Positions 51,505 through 59,540 of a DNA stretch of 64,000 nt are shown here, in pieces. The number at the start of each line of letters is the position of its first letter. Position 1 is the stretch's first letter. This DNA comes from WVXT01 sp964403285 (GTDB lineage Bacteria; UBA6262; WVXT01): NCBI GenBank assembly GCA_964403285.1, contig CAYOFG010000001.1, positions 33,142-97,141 on the forward strand, in the 5' to 3' direction. Made by a program: the position numbers and the translations under genes. The notes below the pieces were generated by a model that ran no database searches, was not told where the DNA came from, and saw only the letters and a program-made list of their open reading frames with translations.

Positions 51505-51539
51505 GGGTGACCTCGGCTCTCGTTAGCTTCGAATCCCTG
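51505..51539. repeat. Direct repeat A (right end of the tRNA-Gln island)
   Basis: 35 bases, including CCTCGGCTCTCGTTAGCTTC and GAATCCCTG, 28 of 35 identical to 49550-49584. It starts 12 bases past the 3' end of tRNA-Gln. The GCTTCGAATCCC part resembles a tRNA T-arm, as attachment sites often do. Confidence 0.6.
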
Positions 51540-51551
51540 CAAGTAAGCGAG

Positions 51552-51622
51552 CTGCCGGGGGAGGATTCGAACCTCCACACCAAGATCCAGAGTCTCGTGT
51601 CCTACCATTAGACCACCCGGCA
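51552..51622 (-). tRNA. tRNA-Gln(CTG)
   Basis: The acceptor stem TGCCGGG/CCCGGCA is perfect. The anticodon stem CGAGA/TCTTG holds the loop CTCTGGA (anticodon CTG, codon CAG), and the T-arm is GGAGG-TTCGAAT-CCTCC. The discriminator is G, as usual for Gln. CCA is not encoded, unlike the tRNA-Glu in this window. It lies four bases after the DUF1844 gene. Confidence 0.93.
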
Positions 51623-51626
51623 ATTT

Positions 51627-51935
51627 CTATTCCTTTTGCTCTTCTTTTTTCTCTTCCTTCTCCTCTTCCTTTCCCTTTTTTACCTCGTCAACATAGTTCA
51701 GCTGGAGAGTGGCCAGAGTCTCACCGATTAACTTCTCTTCCTCTTTAACCAGATTCCCTTTTGCCTTCTCTTTTAGCATTTCCATCATATCGATTGTTAC
51801 TTTTGCCTGCTCTAAATTTCTTTCAATCTCACCCGTCAGGGGATTAGTAACTTTACCCATATGCTGCATTGCTGCCTGAGAAAGGGAGAGAACAAGGCTC
51901 ATAAAAAGCATGTCCAATTTTGGTTCTTCTTCCAT
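51627..51935 (-). CDS. DUF1844-family protein
   Basis: 102 residues. LDMLFMSLVLSLSQAAMQHMGKV, NLEQAKVTIDMMEMLKEKAKGNL and LIGETLATLQLNYV are the conserved body of DUF1844. The tail is a Lys/Glu-rich run (KKGKEEEKEEKKEEQKE). AGGAGG precedes the ATG. It follows gltX by 20 bases, a neighbour often seen for small housekeeping proteins. The function is unknown. Confidence 0.87.
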   Translation of the reverse strand: MEEEPKLDMLFMSLVLSLSQAAMQHMGKVTNPLTGEIERNLEQAKVTIDMMEMLKEKAKGNLVKEEEKLIGETLATLQLNYVDEVKKGKEEEKEEKKEEQKE

Positions 51936-51955
51936 TCCGCCTCCTTACAGAAAAA

Positions 51956-53500
51956 CTACAGGTAGTTTCTGATTGTATAATCTATTCTCTTTAAGACCCT
52001 CTCTTTGCCGAGAAAAAATAAGAGAGCAAATAGACCCGGTCCTCGCGTGCGGCCGGAGACTGCCACTCTGATAGGATGGAACACTTCACTTGTCTTCTTA
52101 CCGCTCTCCTCGGCATAGTTGCGGATTTCTTTTTCAATTTTCTCTTCTGAGAAATCTTGCAACCTGGCGAACCTATCCCTGCAATCGGATAGTATCTGTT
52201 TGACGCCGTTAACCTTTAATACTTTCTCTTTCGCCTCCTCTTCGTAATCTTTGTTTTCTAAATCTTCCTTAAGCATATAACTTATCAAATAGGGAATATC
52301 TTTCAGTAATTTTATCTTTTCCTGTTCGAGGGAAATAGCCTTTGTTAATATATTCTCTACCCAATGCTTAACCTCTTCGTCTGTGTTCCCTTGGACCAGA
52401 TTTTCTTTAATTATGAACGGAAGCGCTTCCGTAGTAAGATCATATGGTTTCATTTTCCTTATATACTCGCCATTCATCCAGAGAAGTTTCTGAGGGTCGA
52501 AAATGGCAGCAGATTTTGCGCACCTTTCCAAAGAGAACTTTGCAATCAATTCCTCTTTCCCAAAAATCTGTTGACTATCTTCTGTAGCCCAGCCCAGAAG
52601 TGCTAAATAATTTCTCATTGCCTCTGGAAGATACCCTTCGTTTTCATAGTATTCCAATGCAGTTGCCCCATGTCTCTTACTCAGGCGGGTTCCGTCGGAG
52701 CCGAGAATCATCGGCACGTGGGCAAATTGTGGCTTCTTCCAGGCAAGCGCTTCATAGAGGAGAATCTGCCTGGGAGTATTGGAGATGTGGTCGTCACCAC
52801 GAATCACATGGGATATCTCCATTTCGTGGTCATCAACTACTACTGCAAAATTGTATATGGGAGAGCCACTCGATTTAAGCATAACAAAATCGTCCAGTAA
52901 TTTATTCTCAAAACTTACTTTTCCTCTCACTATATCGTCAAATTCTGTAACTCCTTCCTGTGGAGTCTTGAAGCGCACCACGGGCTTCCTGCCTTCCTCT
53001 ATATACTTCTTCTCATCTTCTTTAGTGAGCTTACGACATCTACCATCATACTTTGGTGGTTTCTTTTCCTGGAGTGCCTTCTTTCTCATCTCCTCAAGTT
53101 CTTGAGGAAGACAGTAGCAGCGATAAGCCTTACCGGATTGGACAAGTTCTTCAGCATACTTCTTATAAAACTCAAGTCTTTTCATCTGGAAGTATGGCCC
53201 ATATTTTCCAACTTCTTCAACGACTATCTGGGAAGGTTCACGAATTTCTTCAACTAATCGTCCGCCCGGCTTGAGAGTAATCTTGGGACCCTCATTCCAA
53301 TCCATACCCAACCATTCGAGTCCATGAATAATCTGCCTGACAGCTTCGTCAGTAGAGCGCACCTCATCAGTATCTTCAATCCGAAGAATGAACGCACCAC
53401 CTTTTTGTCTGGCAAAAAGCCAGTTAAATAGGGCGGTGCGGGCCCCTCCTAAATGGAGATAGCCTGTGGGCGAAGGTGCAAATCGCACTCGAACAGTCAT
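51956..53500 (-). CDS. gltX: Glutamate-tRNA ligase
   Basis: 514 residues. Class I signatures: FAPSPTGYLHLGGARTAL (HIGH-type) at 7-24 and the KMSKS-type RLSKRHGATALEYY. Catalytic-domain features VIRGDDHISNTPRQI and FAHVPMILGSDG are standard. Between NEGP and the normal YGPYFQMKR there is an insertion of about 25 residues (74-98: TLKPGGRLVEEIREPSQIVV and following), absent from typical GltX and close to the ATP/tRNA acceptor site. It charges tRNA-Glu; no glnS or gatCAB is in the window. It follows hisG by 13 bases. Confidence 0.95.
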   Translation of the reverse strand: MTVRVRFAPSPTGYLHLGGARTALFNWLFARQKGGAFILRIEDTDEVRSTDEAVRQIIHGLEWLGMDWNEGPKITLKPGGRLVEEIREPSQIVVEEVGKYGPYFQMKRLEFYKKYAEELVQSGKAYRCYCLPQELEEMRKKALQEKKPPKYDGRCRKLTKEDEKKYIEEGRKPVVRFKTPQEGVTEFDDIVRGKVSFENKLLDDFVMLKSSGSPIYNFAVVVDDHEMEISHVIRGDDHISNTPRQILLYEALAWKKPQFAHVPMILGSDGTRLSKRHGATALEYYENEGYLPEAMRNYLALLGWATEDSQQIFGKEELIAKFSLERCAKSAAIFDPQKLLWMNGEYIRKMKPYDLTTEALPFIIKENLVQGNTDEEVKHWVENILTKAISLEQEKIKLLKDIPYLISYMLKEDLENKDYEEEAKEKVLKVNGVKQILSDCRDRFARLQDFSEEKIEKEIRNYAEESGKKTSEVFHPIRVAVSGRTRGPGLFALLFFLGKERVLKRIDYTIRNYL

Positions 53501-53513
53501 TGAACTTTCCTTC

Positions 53514-54386
53514 CTAATAGATTACTTTGTTTAAGGGGTACTCTATTATTCCTTGAGCGCCAGCGCGCTTCAGTTCCGGAAGAATCTTCTTTGCCATTTC
53601 TTCTTTCAGGATTACCTCAAGGGCAAACCAACCGGGAACGGTCAAAAGAGAAACTGTTGGCTTTTTGAGTGCAGGCAGAATCTTCATAAGTTTGGAAATG
53701 TCTTCCTTTCTCACGTTCATCTTCAACCCCACCATGCCCTCTGCTGCCAGAGCTCCCTGTAAAAGAATAGCAATATTCTCAATCTTGTTCTTCTTCCAGG
53801 GGTTCTGATAAGACCCCTTATTAGCAATGAAACGCGTTGTCGATTTTATAACCGTATCTATAGTTCTTAAATAATTTGCTACGAGAGAAGAGCCAGTCTC
53901 GGTCAATTCCACAATAGCGTCAGCTAAAGTCCCTGCCTTTCCCTCGGTTGCTCCCCAGGAAAATTCCACCTCTGCTTTTACTTTTTTCTTCTTCAAATAA
54001 TCTTTAACTACGTTAACTAACTCTGTGGCTATTTTCTTTCCTTTCAGGTCTTTCACCGATCTAATTCGTGAATTATTAGAAACAGCCAGAACCCACTCCA
54101 CCGGGCGATACCCCGACTTGGAATATACGAGTTCACATACCTCTTTTACTTTCGCCTTATTCTCTCTAATCCAGTCGTAGCCAGTCAGCCCCGCATCGAA
54201 AGTACCATCCTCAACATATCTAGCCATCTCCTGCGCTCTTACCAGCATAACTTCCAATTCCGGGTCATCGCATGAGGGAAAATACGACCTCTCTCCGACG
54301 TAAATGCGTACGCCAGCTTTACGGAACAATTCCATAGTTGGCACCTGAAGACTCCCTTTTGGTAAACCCAATTTTAATTTTGGCAT
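53514..54386 (-). CDS. hisG: ATP phosphoribosyltransferase, long form
   Basis: 290 residues. LKLGLPKGSLQVPTMELFRKAG opens the catalytic domain; FDAGLTGYDWI and the PRPP-binding DAIVELTETGSSLVAN are typical. The C-terminal domain (from about 212, ILLQGALAAEGMVGLKMNV, then KPTVSLLTVPGWFALEVIL) is the ACT-like histidine-binding domain of the long form, so it should be feedback-inhibited without HisZ. It performs the first step of histidine synthesis. No other his gene is present here. GGGAGG precedes the ATG. Confidence 0.95.
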   Translation of the reverse strand: MPKLKLGLPKGSLQVPTMELFRKAGVRIYVGERSYFPSCDDPELEVMLVRAQEMARYVEDGTFDAGLTGYDWIRENKAKVKEVCELVYSKSGYRPVEWVLAVSNNSRIRSVKDLKGKKIATELVNVVKDYLKKKKVKAEVEFSWGATEGKAGTLADAIVELTETGSSLVANYLRTIDTVIKSTTRFIANKGSYQNPWKKNKIENIAILLQGALAAEGMVGLKMNVRKEDISKLMKILPALKKPTVSLLTVPGWFALEVILKEEMAKKILPELKRAGAQGIIEYPLNKVIY

Positions 54387-54406
54387 CTATTCCTCCCTTT
54401 CTCTAA

Positions 54407-54494
54407 GGGACGGACGCAGTTTATGCCGATCTTTCGGCATGCCATCCCTTATTTTGGGCTTGACGGGTTCAATGAATTGAACCCCTACATTATA
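54407..54494. repeat. Hairpin repeat pair between hisG and rimI
   Basis: GGGACGG...ATGCCGA, loop TCT, TCGGCATGCCATCCC (54409-54448) is a copy of the 40.6-kb hairpin. GGGTTCAATGAATTGAACCCCTACA (54466-54490, split GGGTTCAATG-AATTGAACCC) is a relative of the 42.5-kb palindrome. Confidence 0.75.
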
Positions 54495-54978
54495 AATTTC
54501 TTTTCTCCATTACAATGGCGTCTTCTCCGGTATAAGCATAATAGCCTTTCTTGATTTTCGTCTTCCGGAAACCCCATTTCTCGTACAACCTCTGCCCCAC
54601 CTTATTGGAAGTTCGCACTTCCAGGGTGGCTATTTTAGCTCCTAAATTTTTTGCCTTCTCCAAAAGAAATCCCAGGAACTCATTCCCAAAGCCACGACCC
54701 CTATAGTCCGGATGTACCGCAAGATTGGTTATGTGCGCCTCATTTTTAACCATCCAGAAACCACCATAAGCAATCATCCTGTTCTTCTTTTCCTGGTCAT
54801 CTTCTCTCATTACATAAAAGTGAGAATAAGGTAGTATCAGCTCGTGATAGAACATTGACATTGACCACGGTTCAGGAAAAGATAGACTTTCTATTTCCAC
54901 TACCTCCTTGAGGTCGCTGTAATCCAACGGGAATATGAAAAATTTTAAAGCTTTTTCAATCTTTCCTTCTCTTCCCAT
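54490..54978 (-). CDS. rimI: RimI-like ribosomal-protein N-acetyltransferase
   Basis: 162 residues, a GNAT fold. FPEPWSMSMFYHEL (substrate loop), NEAHITNLAVHPDYRGRGFGNEFLGFLL (acetyl-CoA motif A, R/QxxGxG/A form RGRGFG) and ATLEVRTSNKVGQRLYEKWGF match RimI. It acetylates the N-terminus of ribosomal protein S18 in E. coli and is widely encoded beside tsaB and tsaE, as here. Its start overlaps the end of tsaB by 34 bases. Confidence 0.93.
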   Translation of the reverse strand: MGREGKIEKALKFFIFPLDYSDLKEVVEIESLSFPEPWSMSMFYHELILPYSHFYVMREDDQEKKNRMIAYGGFWMVKNEAHITNLAVHPDYRGRGFGNEFLGFLLEKAKNLGAKIATLEVRTSNKVGQRLYEKWGFRKTKIKKGYYAYTGEDAIVMEKRNL

Positions 54979-55646
54979 TTCACTTCAGCCTCCGCTCTCC
55001 TTATATACAACGGAAAGACCTGGTCATACTTTTTCCCTTCTCCGGAAACAAGTTTCTCCAAACCCGACTCGGCAACCCGGGCTGCCGAAACGTAACGCCT
55101 TTCCTTCTTGACAATTTTTGCTTTCTTCTTCAGAAAATCTTTGATTAGATTTTCATAGAGGTCGACTGCTTCACCAAGAAAGAGTATAGTTTCTCCTTTA
55201 TCTCTCAATATTTTTAGCCAGTCCTCTATCCCAATTAGTTGATGCGGAGTCGATCTCTTTCTTCCGTCATATAGGGCAGTGTAGATTTCCCCGCGTAGAG
55301 CGTCAATCATAGGGCAAACGAGTTCTCCCGATGTCTCTATACCAAAAGCTAAGCCATCGAGGCTGGGAATCCCCACCAGGGGAATGTTTAGACTCTGAGC
55401 AAGTCCTCTGGCTGTGGAAACTCCCACGCGAATCCCTGTAAATGAACCCGGACCAATGGAGACCGCAATTCCCTCTATATCCTTAAGAGCCATACCATTC
55501 CTTTTCAATATTTCATCAATGAGTGGAATTACCCTTTCCGAATGGGAAAGTCCCAGATGAAGTGAAACCTCATCCCGTAACTTCTTTCCATCTGTCAGCG
55601 CTATGCTGCACGTTTTAGTTGATGTCTCTATTCCCAGAATTACCAT
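54945..55646 (-). CDS. tsaB: tRNA threonylcarbamoyladenosine synthesis protein TsaB
   Basis: 233 residues of the actin-like ASKHA family. ILGIETSTKTCSIAL at 3-17, HSERVIPLIDEIL, and GIAVSIGPGSFTGIRVGVSTARGLAQSLN are the TsaB hallmarks. The C-terminal half (VDLYENLIKDFL onward) is the usual shorter domain. It pairs with TsaD and TsaE to make the t6A base at position 37 of ANN-decoding tRNAs. It overlaps tsaE by 32 bases and rimI by 34. Confidence 0.94.
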   Translation of the reverse strand: MVILGIETSTKTCSIALTDGKKLRDEVSLHLGLSHSERVIPLIDEILKRNGMALKDIEGIAVSIGPGSFTGIRVGVSTARGLAQSLNIPLVGIPSLDGLAFGIETSGELVCPMIDALRGEIYTALYDGRKRSTPHQLIGIEDWLKILRDKGETILFLGEAVDLYENLIKDFLKKKAKIVKKERRYVSAARVAESGLEKLVSGEGKKYDQVFPLYIRRAEAEVKWEEKERLKKL

Positions 55647-56094
55647 TTACATTGATTTCCCTGTCAATCAGATTAGTTATCTTTATCTCACGATTGTTCC
55701 CAGAAATTATTTTTAGTTCTATTTCCAGTCTCTTTTCCGGCCAGAGTGGTCTCATCTTCTCCGCCCATTCAATAATTGTTACTCCCTGATTATAAAAGTA
55801 TTCTCTATAACCCAGCTCTTCTACTTCGGATAATTTATCAAGACGAAAGAGGTCGAAATGGTAGACTGGAATTCTTCCTTTGTACTCGTTAATTAACTTA
55901 AAAGACGCACTATTTACAGGGCCTCCAACTCCCAACCCCTGAGCAATGCCCTGGGTAATGGTCGTCTTGCCCGAGCCGAGCTCTCCGACAAGACAGATTA
56001 TGTCTCCCGGCAGAAGGCTTTTGCCGATTGCTCTACCAATCTTTCTCGTCTCTTCCTCTTTCTTCGTAAATTTTAAAAAAGGGGTCAGAGTCAT
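55615..56094 (-). CDS. tsaE: tRNA threonylcarbamoyladenosine synthesis ATPase TsaE
   Basis: 159 residues. Walker A GELGSGKTTITQGIAQGLG and NSASFKLINEYKGRIPVYHFDLFRL, with IIEWAEKM, match TsaE (YjeE). The most likely start, ATG 56094, lies inside a short repeat: the first residues MTLTPFLKF are coded by GACTCTGACCCCTTTTTT. The frame is open 12 codons further back through another hairpin, with no ribosome site, so the native start may have been overwritten by the repeat. Confidence 0.92.
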   Translation of the reverse strand: MTLTPFLKFTKKEEETRKIGRAIGKSLLPGDIICLVGELGSGKTTITQGIAQGLGVGGPVNSASFKLINEYKGRIPVYHFDLFRLDKLSEVEELGYREYFYNQGVTIIEWAEKMRPLWPEKRLEIELKIISGNNREIKITNLIDREINVNGNSGNRDIN

Positions 56095-56163
56095 TTTTTT
56101 GTAGCAGCAAAGCATAAGCTTTGCTTCCACTGGCAGAGCTGTCGCTCTGCAGCTACAACTTTC
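56080..56163. repeat. Short repeat and GCAGAGC hairpin at the thiL-tsaE junction
   Basis: AAAAAAGGGGTCAGAGTCATTTTTTT (read as AAAAAAGGGGTCAG-AGTCATTTTTTT, 56078-56101) supplies the start of tsaE. GCAAAGCATAAGCTTTGC (56108-56125) and GCAGAGCTGTCGCTCTGCAGCTACAAC (56133-56159, split at TGTCG) follow; the last repeats the 41.15-kb hairpin. Confidence 0.75.
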
Positions 56164-57192
56164 TTACAGGAAATGTTCGTATCCCCGTCCTTTCAGTTTA
56201 ACTTCCCTATTTTTCTTATCCAGATATCTAATTCTCCATCTTGCGGGCATAATCTCGCCAATCGCTACAGTATGGGGAACTTCTCTCAATACCTTCTCCA
56301 CTTTCTTTCCGGGAACCGTAAACACCAGTTCATAATCCTCGCCCCCATAAAGAGCAAAGTTTAAGGCCCTGAGAGCCTCTTTAGATGAAATAAGATATTT
56401 TAAACAAGGTGAGAGGGGAATCTTCTCCAGCCATATTTTAGCGCCAACCTTGCTCGCCTGGCAAATAAACCTTACGGATAAGTCCAATCCATCACTGCTA
56501 TCAATCATAGCTGTTGCCAGTCTCTTTCCGGAAATAATTTCTGCCTCTCTCACTCTCGGCTGGGGAAGGAGATGTTTCTTTATAAGATTATTCTTACACT
56601 TCCGGATATAATCGGATTTCCCGGGAATTTTCCATCTCCCCTTAAGTATTTCTAACCCTGCGGCTGAATCTCCAAAATTTCCCGTAACCAGTATCCCGTC
56701 TCCTACTTTAGCTCCCGAGCGACAAATCACCCCGCCTCTTTCCACTTCTCCCAGCAAATTCAGAGTGACTACTGCATTCCTGGGAGAAGAGACTACATCA
56801 CCGCCAACTATCCTGACTCCAAATTTCTTTCCACACTTTAGTATACCTTCGTATAGACCATCCACATTTTTAATCAAACTGTCTTTGGAGAGAGCTAAAG
56901 AAATAAGAGCATACTCTGGCTTCCCACCCATAGCAATGATGTCGCTAATTGAAGAGACCATCGCCTTATAACCTATCTTTTCAAAATCCGCATCCTCAAT
57001 ACTAAAATGGACACTCTCCACCATTGTATCCGTGGTAGCCACTAAGAGCTTCTCACCATAGGGCTCAATTACCGCTGCATCGTCACCGATACCAACAATA
57101 ATTCTCCTATTCTGAGAAGGGGGATAACGTTTTTCTACTTTTTTCTTTATCCGCTCTATTAACTCAAACTCGCCAATTCTCGATATCTTCAT
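56164..57192 (-). CDS. thiL: Thiamine-monophosphate kinase
   Basis: 342 residues from ATG 57192. The PurM-like fold has IGDDAAVIEPYGEKLLVATTDTMVESVHF, IGYKAMVSSISDIIAMGGKPEYAL (the conserved DIxAMGG), GGDVVSSPRNAVVTL, GDGILVTGNFGDSAAGL, IDSSDGLDLSV and ALYGGEDYELVF. All are typical of ThiL, which phosphorylates thiamine monophosphate to the diphosphate. The first gene after the terminator 57208-57238, it is followed by a repeat and tsaE. There is no TPP riboswitch in front of it. Confidence 0.95.
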   Translation of the reverse strand: MKISRIGEFELIERIKKKVEKRYPPSQNRRIIVGIGDDAAVIEPYGEKLLVATTDTMVESVHFSIEDADFEKIGYKAMVSSISDIIAMGGKPEYALISLALSKDSLIKNVDGLYEGILKCGKKFGVRIVGGDVVSSPRNAVVTLNLLGEVERGGVICRSGAKVGDGILVTGNFGDSAAGLEILKGRWKIPGKSDYIRKCKNNLIKKHLLPQPRVREAEIISGKRLATAMIDSSDGLDLSVRFICQASKVGAKIWLEKIPLSPCLKYLISSKEALRALNFALYGGEDYELVFTVPGKKVEKVLREVPHTVAIGEIMPARWRIRYLDKKNREVKLKGRGYEHFL

Positions 57193-57207
57193 CCCAGCCC
57201 GCAAACA

Positions 57208-57238
57208 AAAAAGGGGCTCCTTGATAAGAGCCCCTCCT
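57208..57238 (-). terminator. Intrinsic terminator after the small membrane protein gene
   Basis: On the minus strand AGGGGCTC, loop TTATCAAG, GAGCCCCTTTTTTG: a perfect 7-bp GC-rich stem followed by six T. It ends the transcript of the 78-residue gene. The same stem read on the plus strand has a weaker T-tract. Confidence 0.88.
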
Positions 57239-57252
57239 GTTGTATGTTTGAT

Positions 57253-57489
57253 TTATTCCTTCTTCTCTTCAGAAGCTGGTGCTTTTGCCTCTTCTTTCTT
57301 AGCGGCAATCTTATCCTTTATGCTGCTAATACCAGCAATTATAGCCACCAATCCTCCCCCTACCAACATAGCCGGAAGAACTCCTTTCGCCACTACCCAC
57401 AATTCAAACCAAAGCTGTCCGGCGACAAACCAGATTACGCCAATAGCTGCCACCGCTAATCCGCCAATGATACTACCCATTCTCTTCAC
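57253..57489 (-). CDS. Small two-helix membrane protein (78 aa)
   Basis: Two predicted membrane helices (about 6-26 and 38-56, MGSIIGGLAVAAIGVIWFVAG and AMLVGGGLVAIIAGIS) and a charged C-terminal tail (KDKIAAKKEEAKAPASEEKKE). AGGAGGTG precedes the ATG. It is followed at once by an intrinsic terminator. No family is recognised. A 35-base gap separates it from the nnrDE stop, and it has no obvious partner. Confidence 0.75.
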   Translation of the reverse strand: MKRMGSIIGGLAVAAIGVIWFVAGQLWFELWVVAKGVLPAMLVGGGLVAIIAGISSIKDKIAAKKEEAKAPASEEKKE

Positions 57490-57524
57490 CTCCTGTTAAA
57501 ATTGTTTGCCTTTTCTGGCAAATT

Positions 57525-59087
57525 TTAATTTTCCAATACTTCTCTTATCGCCTGGGGTATTTTCTCCACGATATCTGAGGCGATAAGACTCATCTCCCCT
57601 TTCTCGCGTCTCGCCAAATCTCCTGCAAGGCTATGGAGGTAGACTCCGCAGATTGCAGCAGAAAGTAGACTATTTTTCTCTCCCCTCTCCATTAACCTAA
57701 GTTGACCTACCAGCCCACCAATCATCCCCGATAGAACATCGCCACTACCTCCGCTCGCCATTCCCGGATTGCCCAGGGGATTAATAAACACATCTTCTCC
57801 TTTTGTAACTACCGTCTGGTATCCTTTCAGGACACATATCAAATTATTCTCCTCGGAGAATTCTAAAGCATATCCTATTCTTTCTCTCTGTATATCTTCT
57901 GCTTTCTTTCCCAGCAATCTCGCCAGTTCTCCCGGGTGGGGAGTGATAATAATTTTAGCTTTTGCCTTAGCCAGAGTTGCTTCACTAGCTAACAGATTTA
58001 TTCCGTCGGCATCCAGGATACAGGGCAAAGATACTTTATTAAGTATTTTCTTTACCAGTTTTCCCGTACTCCTGTTAGTCGAAAGCCCGGGCCCAATAAC
58101 AATAACGTCCACCTTCCTCCTTTCTATAAAATCTAAAATCTCATCTACCCCTTTTGCACTCAAACTTTTCTCCTCAGTTTCGGGTAGAGGAAGTGTCATA
58201 GCTTCAGTAATTTTAACTTCCATAATAGCATTCAGGCTTTCAGGAATTCCCAGGGTTACCAATCCCGCTCCTACCTTCAATGCCCCCTGGCAAGCTAAAG
58301 TCGCCGCCCCCGTCATACCGCAAGAGCCAGCCAGAATTAGAACGTGCCCGAAGTCTTTCTTATGAGCATCCTTTCTTCTCTTTGGTAATATCTCCCTGAT
58401 TTCAGAAGAGGTAATCATATTCCATCGGGAAGGTGAATCTTCATCCCTTATTCCAATATCCACAGCCCTGATATTTCCCACAAACCTGTAACCCGGATAG
58501 AGGAAAAGCCCCTTCTTGGGATAAGCAAAAGTAACAGTCAAATCGGAAGCCACGCAGGAACCCCCAACTTCTCCTGTATCACCGTTTACTCCGGAAGGAA
58601 TATCGCAGGCAACCACGTACTTCTTTGAATTATTAATGGCTTCAATTGTGTCTTTTGCCAAATCCCCAATGACGCCTGAAAATCCCGTGCCGAAAATAGC
58701 ATCAACTATTACATCACTTCTGGAAATTTCTTCTTTTATTTTCTCCGTAGAAAGGCCCTTTAGGGCAATAGTGTCCACCTCAGCTCGCCTTGCCCGGGTC
58801 AGATTGGTCTTTGTATCCTCTTTCATCTCTTCTTCTTGTGCCAGAAGAGCCACTCTAACCTGAGCTCCCAGCTCCTTCAATTTTCTCGCCACTACCAGCC
58901 CGTCTCCCCCGTTATTCCCCCTTCCCACAAAAACGACAAACTTTTTTTTTACTATATCGGGAATCTCTTTCTGGAGAAGCGTAACCACCCCTGTCCCTGC
59001 CCGTTCCATCAATTCAATTCCCGGAGTACCTTCAGAAATCGCCTTATTATCCAGCACTCTCATCTGTTCAGCAGAAACTATCTTCAT
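57525..59087 (-). CDS. nnrDE: Bifunctional NAD(P)H-hydrate epimerase/dehydratase
   Basis: 520 residues from ATG 59087. The N-terminal YjeF_N domain (about 1-210) has MRVLDNKAI, VFVGRGNNGGDGLVVARKL, VDAIFGTGFSGVI and CDIPSGVNGDTG. The C-terminal carbohydrate-kinase-like domain has KKDFGHVLILAGSCGMTGAATLA, VIGPGLSTN, ILDADGINLLA, ITPHPGELARLLG and NPGMASGGSGDVLSGMIGGL. Together they repair damaged NADHX and NADPHX. The fused layout is normal in bacteria. It precedes nothing else before a palindromic repeat and follows acpS, with which it often travels. Confidence 0.95.
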   Translation of the reverse strand: MKIVSAEQMRVLDNKAISEGTPGIELMERAGTGVVTLLQKEIPDIVKKKFVVFVGRGNNGGDGLVVARKLKELGAQVRVALLAQEEEMKEDTKTNLTRARRAEVDTIALKGLSTEKIKEEISRSDVIVDAIFGTGFSGVIGDLAKDTIEAINNSKKYVVACDIPSGVNGDTGEVGGSCVASDLTVTFAYPKKGLFLYPGYRFVGNIRAVDIGIRDEDSPSRWNMITSSEIREILPKRRKDAHKKDFGHVLILAGSCGMTGAATLACQGALKVGAGLVTLGIPESLNAIMEVKITEAMTLPLPETEEKSLSAKGVDEILDFIERRKVDVIVIGPGLSTNRSTGKLVKKILNKVSLPCILDADGINLLASEATLAKAKAKIIITPHPGELARLLGKKAEDIQRERIGYALEFSEENNLICVLKGYQTVVTKGEDVFINPLGNPGMASGGSGDVLSGMIGGLVGQLRLMERGEKNSLLSAAICGVYLHSLAGDLARREKGEMSLIASDIVEKIPQAIREVLEN

Positions 59088-59102
59088 CTCAATCCTCAAT
59101 AC

Positions 59103-59166
59103 TTGCGGGTTCGATGAATCGAACCCCTACAATATGTAGGGGCTCAATTTATTGAGCCCGCCTTCC
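59103..59166. repeat. GTAGGGG palindromic repeat pair (reverse order)
   Basis: GGGTTCGATGAATCGAACCC (59107-59126) and GGGCTCAATTTATTGAGCCC (59141-59160) are joined by CTACAATATGTAGG, itself near-palindromic. The same two units occur in the opposite order at 42498-42558. Confidence 0.8.
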
Positions 59167-59167
59167 C

Positions 59168-59518
59168 CTATTTAACCACTATCGCCTGGGCAACCGCATA
59201 GTCACGAGAGTGGGTCAGACTAACCAGAATTTTTAATGGGTTCAGCCTCTTACCTTTAAGATAAACCTGCGGCTGACCATTCGACCTGTTTCTAATCTCT
59301 ATATTTTTTAAACCCACGCCTCCTTTACCCAGCGCCTTCCAGACAGCCTCCTTGGCAGCAAAGCGGACTGCATAGTGGTGGTACTTTTTCCTCTTCTTCT
59401 CACAATACCTGATTTCGCTCTTAGTAAATACGCGGTTCTTCAACCGCTCATCTTTTTCCATCAACTTCTTAATTCTATCAATTTCAACTATATCTATACC
59501 CGTGCCAGAAATTGGCAT
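59168..59518 (-). CDS. acpS: Holo-[acyl-carrier-protein] synthase
   Basis: 116 residues. ISGTGIDIVEIDRIKKLM at 3-20 with the metal-binding Asp, FTKSEIRYCEKKR, and RFAAKEAVWKALGKG with the second acidic residue are the AcpS signatures; VSLTHSRDYAVAQAIV closes the domain. It attaches phosphopantetheine to acyl carrier protein. GAGGAGAAAGG precedes the ATG. The gene lies between a palindrome and glmS. Confidence 0.95.
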   Translation of the reverse strand: MPISGTGIDIVEIDRIKKLMEKDERLKNRVFTKSEIRYCEKKRKKYHHYAVRFAAKEAVWKALGKGGVGLKNIEIRNRSNGQPQVYLKGKRLNPLKILVSLTHSRDYAVAQAIVVK

Positions 59519-59540
59519 TCCTTTCTCCTCTTTTTAACAA

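Noticed and set aside
56164..57252. TPP riboswitch before thiL
   Set aside because: The leader is short and contains only the terminator of the upstream gene; no THI-element motifs are seen.
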